A stretch of 64,000 nucleotides of DNA, taken from positions 5,350,501 to 5,414,500 of the forward strand of contig NZ_CP088285.1 of assembly GCF_011516645.4 (NCBI RefSeq). The letters are read 5' to 3'. Position numbers and translations under genes: made by a program. The DNA comes from Bradyrhizobium septentrionale. Its GTDB lineage: Bacteria > Pseudomonadota > Alphaproteobacteria > Rhizobiales > Xanthobacteraceae. Under the pieces are notes generated by a model, which did no database searches, had not been told where the DNA came from, and was given only the letters and a program-made list of their open reading frames with translations. Below are positions 8,084 to 17,406 of the stretch, piece by piece (within the stretch, counting starts at the first letter, position 1; each line of letters opens with the position of its first letter).

Positions 8084-9292
8084 TCATCCATTCAGGGCGG
8101 CATCGCCGGCAGGATGTTGTCGTCCCCATGCGGCGCGATTTGGCTCGCGCCGAGCGACCGCAGGAAGCGCAAAATGCTTTCCGGCCTCAGCGGCGGCGAG
8201 GTAGCCGAGCGTTATCAGAATAATAGCGCCCAGAAGCACAGGCGGCAGGCCCGCGAACCCGAATAAGGATCGGACGGGCCCCAGCGCCAGGAAGGCGGCG
8301 GCGGCAAGGGCGCCCAGCGAGCCCAGGACCAGCACGCGATGCGGCCGGTTGGCCCACCATGGCGGTCGCCGTGAGCGGATCAGGAAGATGACCAGGATCT
8401 GGGTGGCGATGGATTCCAGGAACCAGCCGGTTTGGAAGGCCGCCGCGTCAGCGTGGAAGACCTTCAGAAGAATGATGAACGTCGCGGCGTCGAACAGCGA
8501 TGAAATCGAACCCATGACAACCGTGAATCGCAAGATATCGGCCATACTCCACGATTGCGGTCTCTCGGCATCCTCCTCGTCGATCTCGTCGAAGGGAATG
8601 CCGATCTCGGAGAGATCGTAGAGCAGGTTGTTCAGCAGGATCTGCAGCGGCAAGAGCGGCAGGAACGGGAGGACGATGGACGCCAGCGCCATCGAGAGCA
8701 TGTTGCCGAAATTCGAACTGGTCCCCATGCGGACATATTTCAGGATGTTCGCGAAGGTTCGCCGTCCCTCGATCACGCCGGCGCCCAGCACCGAGAGATC
8801 CGGAGCCAGCAGGATTATGTCCGCCGCGGCGCGTGCCACTTCGGTCGCGCCGGCCACGGAAATCCCGACATGGGCCGTGTGAATTGCCGGAGCGTCGTTG
8901 ATGCCGTCGCCCATAAACCCGACAACGTGACCACTCTGGCGCAAGGCCCGGATGATCCGCCTCTTCTGCTCCGGATCGACCCTGGCGAACAGGTCGACAT
9001 CCTCGATCTGCGCGGCGAGCGCCCGATCGCTCAAATCGGCGATCTCGTTGCCGGTCAGGATGCGGCGTGAGGGTAATCCGACGGCATCCGCGACGTGAGC
9101 GACCACCGCCGCGTGGTCACCGGAGAGCACCTTGAAGCGGACGCCGCGTGCCATGAGTTCCCGGACCGCTTCAGCTGCGTCGCGCTTGGGTGGGTCGGCG
9201 AAGGCGCAGAAGCCGACCAGCGTAAGGACACCCTCGTCCTCCGTCGTAACGTCCGCTTGATCCGGAGCCATAGTCCGAATGGCGACGCCTAG
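8084..9292 (-). pseudogene. Mg-type P-type ATPase, 3' half (gene split by IS1380)
   Basis: This encodes the C-terminal half: KVLSGDHAAVVAHVADAVGL, the hinge motif MGDGINDAPAIH, and then several membrane helices to the end. Its apparent start ATG at 9271 is internal; the native frame enters from the other side of the IS. Deleting the IS and one CTAG copy joins GFRLL to GVAIRTMAPDQ in frame with the 5' half at 10915-12310. The family (P3B, MgtA-like) imports magnesium using ATP. The substrate is inferred from the family only. Confidence 0.82.
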
Positions 9293-10914
9293 CCCGATCT
9301 ATTCACGAGAGCACGGTCGTTCTTGACGTCTGACGGGGGCTGGCGGCTGGCGTGGGTGACCGTCCGGCCTTTTGTCACCGGGTTCTACATCAAGCTGTTT
9401 TGTACGCGTTGGAGGAGTGGGGCGGGTGAGCGGGCGCAGGCCCGGTCGGTTACGGGCCGAGCGGGAGCAGCGCGCCGGGCAAGCTGCGGAAGAGGTCGGC
9501 TTCGGGGCATGCCGCGGCGAACGCAAGGCGAATGCGGCTCGCGGTTTCGACGACCCGGGCTGCGATTTTCAAGAGACGAAGACGCAGCGTCGCGAACTCG
9601 GCAGTGGCCAATTCCCGGACTTTGGGAATGGCGCCGCGCACGGTCAGCATCAACCAATAAGCGGCGGTGTGGAGAACGAGACGGACCTGGTTGGCGAGCG
9701 CCGAACGGCAACTGGTGCGATCGGAGGCGAGCTGCGTCTTATGCAGCTTGATCAGATTCTCGGCTTGGCCGCGCGCGCAATACAGGCTGTCGTAGATCCA
9801 CTCGGCCGAGCCGACATCGAGGCTGGTGACGACGAAGCGGATGTCGAGGCCGAGCATCGTCGCCTCAATACGGGCGACGGTGCGCCGTTCGCGATCCCAG
9901 GACTTTGCCTTGTGGCGCGTCTCGGTATAGCCGCGCAGAACAGCTAGGTTCTCGATGGCGCGTCGGGTGCGGATATCGTCGGCGACCTCGTCGACTTTTC
10001 TGGCGAGCGGCTTGGTGCCGGACAGACCGAAGATGTAGTCGATGCCGTTGGTCTCGCACCACGCCATTGCCTCCGGCCGGGCATAGTGCCCGTCGCCACG
10101 GAACGTAATTCGCGTGTTGTGCCACCGCGTCCGGATATGCCGTATCAGGCGGCGCAGATGGGCACGCACCTCGACCCCGCCCGGCGTCTTGCCGGGCCGC
10201 AGCACGACCGCCACGGGCCGGCTCTTCTCCGTGTCGTAGACGTGGATCGGCAGGAAGCAGCGTTCGTCATAATGAGCGTTGAACAGCGAGAGCTGCTGAT
10301 GGCCGTGGACGACATCGCAGGTATCATCGATGTCGAGCGTGACGGATGCCGGCTCGCGCGGGTAGCTATCCATCCATGCGTCGACCAAAGTGTAGGTCAG
10401 TCGGATCACGTCGCGCAGGCGCGGAGCATTCTCCAGCCGCGACAGCGTCGGTTGGGAACACAGATCGCGACCCGTGTCCGGCAGCCGTCCGCAGGCCAGC
10501 TTGAATGCGGGATCGGACCGCAGATGATCGAGGTCGTCGGCGTCCTCGTAGCCGCAGCAGATCGCGAACATGCGCGCGCGGAACATATCGACAAGGCTGT
10601 GCACGACCCGCGTCGGATCGCGCCGATCCGGGAACACCCGGGCCAAATTGTCGGCCAAGCCGAGACGCCGCTCGGCCATCGCCAGAAGCATCACGCCCCC
10701 GTTCGAGGTCAGCCGACCGCCATCGAAGGCAGCTGTGACTTTCTTGGCGTGAACGGCTGGAAACGAGAAGGGCAGAATCGTATCATCGGTCATGGCGGGC
10801 CTGGCGTTCGCGGTTGAGGTGATGGGGTTGGCTTTGCAACCGAATCCTACGCCGCATCAGCGCTTTACACCACGCTCGCCAGCCTCTCAGGCGCCCTCTC
10901 GCGAATAAGACGGG
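9293..10914 (-). mobile_element. IS1380-family element with CTAG target duplication
   Basis: The ends are imperfect inverted repeats: CCCGATCTATTCACGAGAG at 9293 and, inverted at 10914, CCCGTCTTATTCGCGAGAG, with 15 of 19 positions equal. CTAG flanks both sides (9289-9292 and 10915-10918). The element holds one intact transposase and splits a P-type ATPase gene. No sign of decay is seen, so it looks recent. Confidence 0.88.
9450..10793 (-). CDS. IS1380-family transposase
   Basis: This is an intact protein of 447 residues, the usual length. The product begins MTDDTILPFSFPAVHAKKV and has the family features LTSNGGVMLLAMAERRLGL, the DDE residues within TLDIDDTCDVVHGHQQ and FRGDGHYARPE, and the late YCARGQAENLIKLHK. 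It occupies nearly the whole element. Confidence 0.92.
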   Translation of the reverse strand: MTDDTILPFSFPAVHAKKVTAAFDGGRLTSNGGVMLLAMAERRLGLADNLARVFPDRRDPTRVVHSLVDMFRARMFAICCGYEDADDLDHLRSDPAFKLACGRLPDTGRDLCSQPTLSRLENAPRLRDVIRLTYTLVDAWMDSYPREPASVTLDIDDTCDVVHGHQQLSLFNAHYDERCFLPIHVYDTEKSRPVAVVLRPGKTPGGVEVRAHLRRLIRHIRTRWHNTRITFRGDGHYARPEAMAWCETNGIDYIFGLSGTKPLARKVDEVADDIRTRRAIENLAVLRGYTETRHKAKSWDRERRTVARIEATMLGLDIRFVVTSLDVGSAEWIYDSLYCARGQAENLIKLHKTQLASDRTSCRSALANQVRLVLHTAAYWLMLTVRGAIPKVRELATAEFATLRLRLLKIAARVVETASRIRLAFAAACPEADLFRSLPGALLPLGP

Positions 10915-12310
10915 CTAGTAGCCGAAAGCCCTGCCGGGCATGGTCATCTTGCTCGGCGCGATGGCTGTCATCCAGCGGTCGCGCCAAGCCGTCGACCTCG
11001 ACCGCGACCGCACGAGCCATGACGGCTTCCGGTGCGCCCTTGACGATCAGAAATCGGTCATTGCCGCGTGCCGCGAGGACCGAGAGGCAGCGGCGCTCGA
11101 AGTCGAAGGGGATTTCAGCGAGCCGGGTCCAGGCGCTGCTTCCCGACGGGATATCCACGGCGAGCAGGGCCTCATCCAGCGGGCTGCGGATGCCGGTCTG
11201 GAACGCGCTGTTCAATCGTGCCAGTTCGAGCACCCGCTCGCTACAGCGCCCCGCGGGATCGATATCCGCCGCAAGCGCTATTTTCGCTTCCGTCAGCGTG
11301 CCGGTCTTGTCGACGCACAACGTGTCCATCGCGCCAAGATCGTGGATCGCGGAGAGCCTTTTGACGATCACCTGTCTCTTGGCCATCCGCTGCGCTCCGC
11401 GCGCCAGCGTCACTGTCATCACCAGCGGCAACAGCTCAGGTGTCAGGCCGACGGCCAGCGCGACGGCGAACAGGAACGATTCCATGGCCGCCCGATGCGC
11501 CACGAGATGGGCGAGCAGCACGAACAGCGTGAGGAAAATCGTCAGTCTCAGAATGAGCATACCGAGCTTCTGCACGCCCTGCTCGAGCGCACTTGGCGGA
11601 TCGTTCGCCAAAAGCGCGGCGCTGATCATGCCGAAGCGTGTACGGCGCCCGGTCTCGACGACAAGCATGGTTCCGCTGCCGCCGACGACGCTGGTGCCGG
11701 CGAACAGGGCATTGCTAGCTTCCGCGGGCAGACTGGTGATACAGGGATCGGTCGTCTTGGCGGCCAGAAACGGTTCGCCTGTCATAAGGGCTTCGTTCAG
11801 TTGGAGATCGCGGGCCTCAAGCGCGACCCCGTCGGCCGGCACGAGGTCGCCCGTCCGGAGCTGCACGACGTCTCCGGGGACGAGCTCACTCACCCGCAGC
11901 GCAACGCTCGCGCCATCGCGAATGACATCAGCCTGGATCGCAACCGATCGTCGCAAGGCATCGACAGCGACTTCCGCGCGATGCTCCTGCACAATATCCA
12001 GCGTCAGCGACAGGCCCACCACGAGGACGATGATCGCAACGCTTCCCAGGTCGCCGCTGAATCCTGACACTGCTGCCGCCACGATCAGGATGGCAATCAG
12101 CGGATTGATCAGACGGTGCACGACCTTCTGCAGCATCGATCGCGTCTGGGAAGGCTCGGCGAGGTTCGGACCGATTTGCGCCAGCCGTCTTTCGGCCTCC
12201 TGTTGGCGCAGGCCGCGCCGTGGTGCATCGAGAGTACGCAACAGCGAACTGGTTGGCTCCCGCCAGAACGCCTCAACGGCTGGCCCATACGTTGACAGCT
12301 TGAGCGGCAT
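10915..12310 (-). pseudogene. Mg-type P-type ATPase, 5' half (gene split by IS1380)
   Basis: This is the N-terminal half of the ATPase. It has the actuator motif TGEP (residues 177-180), the phosphorylation motif DKTGTLT with Asp at 334, and membrane helices at about 65-105 and 250-300. The frame runs into the IS and stops at 10865. A FixK site lies 64 bp upstream of the ATG at 12310. The combined gene would give roughly 860 residues, close to MgtA-type enzymes. Confidence 0.82.
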
Positions 12311-12373
12311 GAGAGTCTCGCGATGCTGGAAAGGATTTGCGGTAAGTCATAGCGCGGCCGCATGGGCTCGAGG

Positions 12374-12387
12374 TTGATGTGGCTCAA
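12374..12387. promoter_or_regulatory. FixK/FNR-type palindrome (P-type ATPase)
   Basis: TTGATGTGGCTCAA lies 64 bp upstream of the ATPase start at 12310, and 175 bp from the plus-strand gene at 12562. Confidence 0.7.
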
Positions 12388-12561
12388 GCCGTCCGGACCG
12401 CGTATGCCTTATTCCGACGTAGCTAATCCCTTGGTCAGGCTCGCAAACCCGCTTCAAGGGGCGGCCACGCCAGGATCGGACAGCGCCCGTCACTTGTTAA
12501 CCTGCGTACGCACAGCTAGGATGACGGACCCTGTACGTGAATGGGAGCAGAAGACCGTCCC

Positions 12562-12726
12562 ATGGAGCAGTTTGTTCACAACAAGAACCTGGCCTTGTTC
12601 AGGAAGAAGCGCGCTGATCCGCGGCTTACGGACGGGGAGCGCAAGATCGTGCACAAACTGCTGGCGGACGAGGAGGCGAGGCAGATTGCGCCGCATAACG
12701 CGAAAGAGGATCGCAAGGCCGATTGA
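12562..12726 (+). CDS. Small charged hypothetical protein
   Basis: This is a 54-residue, strongly charged product (MEQFVHNKNLALFRKKRADP … LLADEEARQIAPHNAKED). The internal ATG at 12562 is preferred over the frame start at 12541 because the MEQF segment looks like a natural N-terminus. No domain is recognised. Confidence 0.45.
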   Translation: MEQFVHNKNLALFRKKRADPRLTDGERKIVHKLLADEEARQIAPHNAKEDRKAD

Positions 12727-12837
12727 CCTGGACCAAGGTCGGCTCCTTCGTCATCCGTTTCCCTGAACTTGCCGGTTGCCAATAGCTGGCAGCTTCAACT
12801 GTTTGATCGCAGGCACGCGGGTCCCGCGAAGCTCCCG

Positions 12838-13057
12838 ATGGCAACCTATTACTTCGACCTGAAGGATGGTGTCCCGGTCTGTGATCGGATCGGACTTGAG
12901 TTCGCAAGCCGATACAGCTGTGATCACACACAGCAAGCAAACGGCGAGCAAGATCCGACATGAGAATCCGACCGCATCCGTCGATCATTATGTCGCGGTC
13001 ATCGATGAGCCGGGTAGGGAGATCCATCGGGAGCCGATTTCTTCAGGCAAGGCCTGA
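12838..13057 (+). pseudogene. DUF6894-like small protein, one-base frameshift
   Basis: The product starts MATYYFDLKDGVPVCDRIGL, the typical opening of small DUF6894 proteins. One extra base near 12907 shifts it; the rest (ITHSKQTASKIRHENP … DHYVAVIDEPGREIHREP) follows in the next frame to 13057. A weak FixK-like sequence, TTGACCTGGACCAA, lies at 12723-12736. Function is unknown. Confidence 0.55.
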
Positions 13058-13117
13058 GCCAAGTGCTCGCTGTACCGACGTAGTGTAGACGGCAGTGCCA
13101 GTCAGGCAGCACGAGTG

Positions 13118-13822
13118 CTATAATGGCTGATCGTCTTCCGTCGAGGGCTCCTCCTGCAGCGAGACAAAGTCACCGCCGCCATAGTCCTCCTCTGGCGGCG
13201 GGACTTTCGAGAGCTGATCCTCGTCCGCTTCACGCCGGCAACCGGATGCCGCCGCGCAAGCCTACGACCCCGTCATGCACGCTGACATTCAGCGCGTTGG
13301 GCCGCCAAGGCGCACGCGCCAGTGCGGCAATAACCGACGCGCGGATCTGGTCGTCGTTGGCGGAAGCGGAAGGCCGATCGAGGCGGAGGTTCGCGATGGC
13401 GGTGATGAAGTCAGTGCGCGTGACCATCCCGACCAGCCTTTTATCGCGCATCACAGGAAATCGTGTGACGCCGTGCGATTCCATGAGTTGGACGACCTGT
13501 TCAAGCGGTGTGTCCTCCTCGACCGTGATCGGACTGGGCGACATGATCTGACTACCTTGCGGCCGTGTTGGCGGGCGAAGTCGAGTGCGACCTGGTTCGC
13601 GCCTGCAAGCATCGCAAGCCAGCGGCCGCGGCGCCTTTCCGTCCCGACTTCCACGCGTCGGATGAAATCTCCTTCTGACAGGATTCCGACTAGCACTCCA
13701 TCCCGATCGGTGACCGGAAGGCCACTGACGCCATGGGACAGCATCGTCTTGATAGCGTCGATCACCGATGCGTCGCCGTCGATTGTGATTACGTTCCGTG
13801 ACATGATCTCCCGTACGTGCAC
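13118..13822 (-). pseudogene. CBS-CBS-BON protein, frameshifted and partly deleted
   Basis: It starts at GTG 13822 with GGGAGGA upstream. CBS1 (REIMSRNVITIDGDASVIDA) is intact; near 13545 the frame changes and CBS2 (MSPSPITVEEDTPLEQVV … MVTRTDFITAI) continues in another phase, followed by the start of a BON domain (LNVSVHDGVVGLRG). The middle of BON is missing, yet the acidic tail (VPPPEEDYGGGDFVSLQEEP) is found just before the stop at 13118-13120. It is paralogous to the genes at 5.8-6.4 and 16.3-17.0 kb. Confidence 0.75.
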
Positions 13823-13883
13823 GGCGAAATTCCTCCCAATGGCGCTGACACGTTCAGCTAACTCCCGGAAACAATGAGGTGCG

Positions 13884-13897
13884 TTGATCCTTATCAA
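13884..13897. promoter_or_regulatory. FixK/FNR-type palindrome (CBS-BON / opgC)
   Basis: TTGATCCTTATCAA lies 62 bp upstream of the minus-strand CBS-BON gene and 84 bp upstream of the plus-strand opgC-like gene, so it may serve either. Confidence 0.75.
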
Positions 13898-13980
13898 CCA
13901 AGCGGTCGTCTAATCACGCTGATATGCCGCCGGCGCGGCGGGCGCCGGGCCGGAATGACGCCGACAGCTGGTAACCGCCT

Positions 13981-15143
13981 ATGGTTCCTGACAGCCTGAC
14001 CGCTCGCCTGAACGACAAGAACTCCCGTCAAGATCCGGGGAGAGGCGACGGCTTGGCCTTGGGGCGCGATCTCCGGCTCGATGTATGCCGAGGGATTGCT
14101 CTCTGGTGCATCTTCCTCGATCACATCCCCAACAATGTCTTCAGCTGGTTAACCCTGCGGCACTATGGCTTCAGCGATGCGGCTGAAGTCTTCATGTTCG
14201 TGTCCGGCGTGACCTGCGCGCTGAGCTACGGCGCTGTCCGCCGTCGCGAGGGGTGGTGGGCAGTCTTCGCGCATACGCTGCTGCGAGGCTGGGAGATCTA
14301 TGCGGCCTTTCTCATCCTGACTATTACGCTTGTCGTGGTCGTGCACGCCTCGGGCAGCGATCGATTCGCGGACGAAGCCAACGTGAAGATTCTGTTGCAA
14401 CAGCCGGGTGCCGCACTGACCCATGCTGCCATCCTGATGTATCGCCCGATGAACACGGATGTTCTGCCGACCTTTGTGCTCTTCCATCTATCGTTTGCTC
14501 CCGCCCCCTGGGGAATACTGAAGTTTCCCAATGCGTCCCTGCTGACCTCCGCGTCTATCTATGCGCTGGTGCAATTGTACGGCTGGAACTTGCCGGAGTG
14601 GCCTGTCATCAGTGGTATTTCAATCCGCTTGCTTGGCAATTCCTGGTCGTCCTTGGGGCGTGGTGGGCGATCCGGGGCTATCGGATGTTTTGGCCAAAAA
14701 TCGTGTCGTGGCCCGTCGTTTTACTCGCGACAGCGTATCTCGGCTTTGGCCTCATGATCACATTGAGCTGGGAGGTCGAGCCATTGGCAGCCGCGATTCC
14801 AGGCTATATTACGCGGTTAATTTATCCGATCGACAAGCCGGATCTGGGCCTTTTGCGGCTCCTGCATTTCCTGGCCATTGCCATCGTCGTGGCGAAGTTC
14901 GTGCCACCGAATTGGCGGGGATTTACTATGGTCGGCCTGATTCATTGCGGCGAGCGTTCGCTCGAAACCTACTGCGCAGCCGTCGTGCTTTCCCTGCTGG
15001 CAAGTTGGTATCTCGTTGAAGTATCCGACAGCATCGCGGCGCAGTTCGTGGTGAGCGCCACAGGGGTCGCGGCGCTCGTCCTGTTTGCGACATGCATGGC
15101 CTGGATCGGCAAACGAAGCCGGCAACATCCGAAACTGCTGTAA
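13981..15143 (+). pseudogene. opgC: OpgC-family membrane protein, one frameshift
   Basis: The N-terminal half (RDLRLDVCRGIALWCIFLDH … FSDAAEVFMFVSGVTCAL) is typical of OpgC proteins, membrane acyltransferase-like enzymes that succinylate periplasmic glucans. Near 14610 the frame slips; the remainder (HQWYFNPLAWQFLVVLGAWW … GERSLETYCAAVVLSLLASW) continues in the next phase to 15143. About ten hydrophobic helices are predicted in total. Apart from the one-base slip the gene is complete, at about 387 codons. Confidence 0.78.
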
Positions 15144-15200
15144 GAGATGCTTCTCGTCTCTGTCCCGCGATCGCTTGTAGGAGACAATCAATCTTGCCGC

Positions 15201-15878
15201 TTACGCCACCATGAGCCGATTCGGCTTCACGCAGTTTCGCAACTCGACCCGGCGCGCGGTCGGAAGAGAAATTACGCCGCTCCGCTCGAGCTGGGTAAAG
15301 GTGCGCGAGACCGTTTCGATCGTGAGGCCAAGATAGTCGGCGATGTCCTGTCGCGACATCGGAAGCTCGACGGCGGCATTCTTGGTGGCGCGGCGCGCCA
15401 TGTCATGCAGGAAGCCGACGACACGCTCTTCGGCGCTACAGATCAGGAGCATCAGATGCTGTTGAAACCGGCGCAGCTCCTGCGCCGCCGCGTCCCACAG
15501 CTGTCCCGCCAGATCCTTTTCGTGCGCGGCGCGGGCCATGAGGGCGGCGCGTTTTACGACGACGACCCGCGTCTCGCAGACGGCCTCGGCCGAGGAGATA
15601 TGGCTTTCACCGGCCTCGAAGCCGAAGATATCTCCGGGCAGATAGAACGTGCCAATCTGGCGGCGTCCGTCTTCCAGGATCTTGTAGGTGCGGACGGCAC
15701 CGGAGACAACCTGGTAGAGGTATTCCGCAGCCTCCTCCTCGCCGTAAATCTCGCTGTTGCGTGCGAACCGCATCGGCGCCCCGATCATGCCAAACGGCTT
15801 TTCGACATGCGCCTGTCGGGCGAGGATGCTGGTCGGGTGACGGCTGCTATCGCGAGAAATAGCGTTTTGGGTTTGCAT
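15201..15878 (-). CDS. fixK: FixK-type Crp/Fnr transcription regulator
   Basis: This is an intact 225-residue protein. Residues about 30-145 are the cyclic-nucleotide-like sensor domain (FARNSEIYGEEEAAEYLYQV, GDIFGFEAGESH); about 155-215 hold the DNA-binding helix-turn-helix MSRQDIADYLGLTIETVS. The N-terminal cysteine cluster of true Fnr is absent, as in FixK proteins. Ser sits just before RQD, at or near the position I recall as the redox-sensitive Cys of FixK2; that comparison is from memory. The start at 15878 follows GGAG and is internal to a longer frame. It is probably activated by FixJ and acts on the TTGAN6TCAA sites of this window. Confidence 0.88.
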   Translation of the reverse strand: MQTQNAISRDSSRHPTSILARQAHVEKPFGMIGAPMRFARNSEIYGEEEAAEYLYQVVSGAVRTYKILEDGRRQIGTFYLPGDIFGFEAGESHISSAEAVCETRVVVVKRAALMARAAHEKDLAGQLWDAAAQELRRFQQHLMLLICSAEERVVGFLHDMARRATKNAAVELPMSRQDIADYLGLTIETVSRTFTQLERSGVISLPTARRVELRNCVKPNRLMVA

Positions 15879-15950
15879 GGCGACGCTCCATGGATGGGAA
15901 GATCGATGGAGGCAGATTGATCGCATCTCCTGGATTGGGAAATTTGGATG

Positions 15951-15991
15951 TTTCCCCTAAGTAGAAGCCACTTACGTATCTGTACGTAAGT
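15951..15991 (-). promoter_or_regulatory. FixJ-type control region of fixK
   Basis: About 92 bp upstream of the fixK ATG lies a palindrome with 9-bp arms, ACTTACGTA and TACGTAAGT, separated by TCTG (15970-15991). Next to it is TTTCCCCTAAGTAG (15951-15964). CTAAGTAG resembles the conserved motif of FixJ-activated fixK and nifA promoters, and TACGTA cores resemble FixJ half-sites. The assignment rests on these motif resemblances. Confidence 0.6.
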
Positions 15992-16070
15992 CCAGGAGAT
16001 ACAGAGGAGGAATAGACGGTGTTCGTACGCCCAGATGTCAGTGTCTCGGCGCGCGGGGCGAAAAGCGACG

Positions 16071-16235
16071 CTAGGTCCCGTTCTTGTCGGGATAGGCAGC
16101 GCGTGTGGCGGCTCGATTCTCGTCTTGTTCCTGACGCCAGCGCGTCGTGCTGCGATCGGTGAGGACGAGCACGAGCGCAAAGACCGAGAGGAGGAGACAG
16201 ACGGCTGCGACGACAAGCAGTGTGCTCATTGCCAT
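16071..16235 (-). CDS. Small single-helix membrane protein
   Basis: This is 54 residues starting MAMSTLLVVAAVCLLLSV at 16235, with GAGGAG upstream. A hydrophobic helix spans about residues 4-26; the tail is charged (RWRQEQDENRAATRAAYP). The start is chosen over a longer open frame on the ribosome site. It ends 193 bp upstream of fixK on the same strand and follows the CBS-BON gene by 19 bp, so it may share that transcript. Function is unknown. Confidence 0.6.
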   Translation of the reverse strand: MAMSTLLVVAAVCLLLSVFALVLVLTDRSTTRWRQEQDENRAATRAAYPDKNGT

Positions 16236-16254
16236 GTTGGGCTCCTCGATCTGA

Positions 16255-16959
16255 TCAGCCGGCCGCCTTGATGTCTTCCGGCGATTCCACATAGTAGCCG
16301 GAATAGCCGTCGACGAAGCAGAGGTGATCATGGACCTCCTTGACACCCGAGGTGTTCTCGGCGAGCACGATCGCGGCCTGGCGCGCGCGGTCATCGAAGA
16401 TCAGGCCGTGCAGATGCACGACACCGTTGCGCACCCAGACCTGGAAGCCGGCGGGACGCCAACCGGTGGCGTTGATTTCGCGCAGGATTCGTTCACGGAT
16501 ATGGGTATCATCGGCCGTCGGGTCAGGCACTTCGCGCGCCAGCGACGCGACGGCTTGCAGGATGTCTGCTCGGGTGACGATCCCAACCATGGTCTTGCCA
16601 TTCACAACCGGTACCCCCTTCACGCCATGCTTGTGCATCAAATGCACGATCTCGTCGAGCGGCGTCTGCTCGCCGACGGTGATCGGATTCGTAGCCATGA
16701 CATCTTCGACCTTACGGCCGCGCTCGTGCACGAAATCGGTCGCGGCACGGCTGACCCCGGTGAAAAGCTCCAGCCAGGCCGATCGTTTGTGTCCTGTTCC
16801 GATCTCGGCGCGCTGCAGGAAATCTCCCTCCGATATCATGCCCCTGAGCGTACCATCTTCGTCCATCACCGGCAGACCGCTGAGGTGACATCGCAGCATG
16901 ATGTTGGCCGCGTCCAGAATCTTCGTGTGCGGGCTGACGGCGATGATATGTTTGGTCAT
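16255..16959 (-). CDS. CBS-CBS-BON protein, intact copy
   Basis: This is 234 residues. CBS1 is at about 1-60 (TKHIIAVSPHTKILDAAN), CBS2 at about 85-145 (EDVMATNPITVGEQTPLDEI), and BON at about 160-222 (VWVRNGVVHLHGLIFDDRAR … GVKEVHDHL). It is the only one of three paralogues here with a full BON domain. Homologous starts usually include RAHQI before this Met; those codons are present but a small deletion removes their ATG from frame, so translation probably begins at 16959. A FixK site is 69 bp upstream. Confidence 0.86.
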   Translation of the reverse strand: MTKHIIAVSPHTKILDAANIMLRCHLSGLPVMDEDGTLRGMISEGDFLQRAEIGTGHKRSAWLELFTGVSRAATDFVHERGRKVEDVMATNPITVGEQTPLDEIVHLMHKHGVKGVPVVNGKTMVGIVTRADILQAVASLAREVPDPTADDTHIRERILREINATGWRPAGFQVWVRNGVVHLHGLIFDDRARQAAIVLAENTSGVKEVHDHLCFVDGYSGYYVESPEDIKAAG

Positions 16960-17027
16960 GATCTGATGCGCGCATGTCTGACCTCCATGTTGAAAATCAA
17001 ATATTAAAGCTCTTTGCGCCCTGCATA

Positions 17028-17041
17028 TTGACGTGGCTCAA
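17028..17041. promoter_or_regulatory. FixK/FNR-type palindrome (CBS-BON gene)
   Basis: TTGACGTGGCTCAA lies 69 bp upstream of the CBS-BON start at 16959 and overlaps the stop codon of the cytochrome gene. Confidence 0.72.
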
Positions 17042-17379
17042 CGGACTGCTTGGCCGCGCTCCAGAGACTTCAAGAACAGCATGAAGTCGCCCACTTGGTC
17101 CGCATCGAAGCTGAATTGGGGCATGGTCGGATGGCCAGTGATGATTCCTTCCGCCAATGCTTCCTGCAGCATCTCGACCGGATAGCGCTCGTGCAGCGTC
17201 CGGAACGGCGGCGCTATCCTCAGCGGGCTGGGGCTCACCCGATCGATCGCGTGGCAGCGGGCGCAATAGAACTGCGCAAGGCGACGGCCTTGCTCCTGGT
17301 CCGCGGCGGCTGGAGCCAGCGCGGCGCAGATCGGGCTGGCGATGACGAGGCCGCAACCAATAGTATGCCGGAACGTCAT
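17038..17379 (-). CDS. Small c-type cytochrome
   Basis: This is 113 residues. A signal peptide is visible (MTFRHTIGCGLVIASPICAALAP cleaved near residue 26), followed by one haem site CARCH near residue 39 and a Met in PTMPQFSF that could be the axial ligand. The product would be a periplasmic single-haem class I cytochrome carrying electrons. The start at 17379 follows GAGG; an upstream GTG is possible. It lies between a Usp gene and a CBS-BON gene on the same strand, 12 bp after the Usp start-distal end. Confidence 0.82.
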   Translation of the reverse strand: MTFRHTIGCGLVIASPICAALAPAAADQEQGRRLAQFYCARCHAIDRVSPSPLRIAPPFRTLHERYPVEMLQEALAEGIITGHPTMPQFSFDADQVGDFMLFLKSLERGQAVR

Positions 17380-17406
17380 GGCGGGATGCCTCACGTTGAT
17401 TGGCGT

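Noticed and set aside
10940..12377. Two long plus-strand frames (375 and 452 codons) over the P-type ATPase
   Set aside because: Arg/Ser-rich shadow translations of a clearly recognisable minus-strand ATPase.
16324..17007. 227-codon plus-strand frame
   Set aside because: Shadow of the intact CBS-BON gene.
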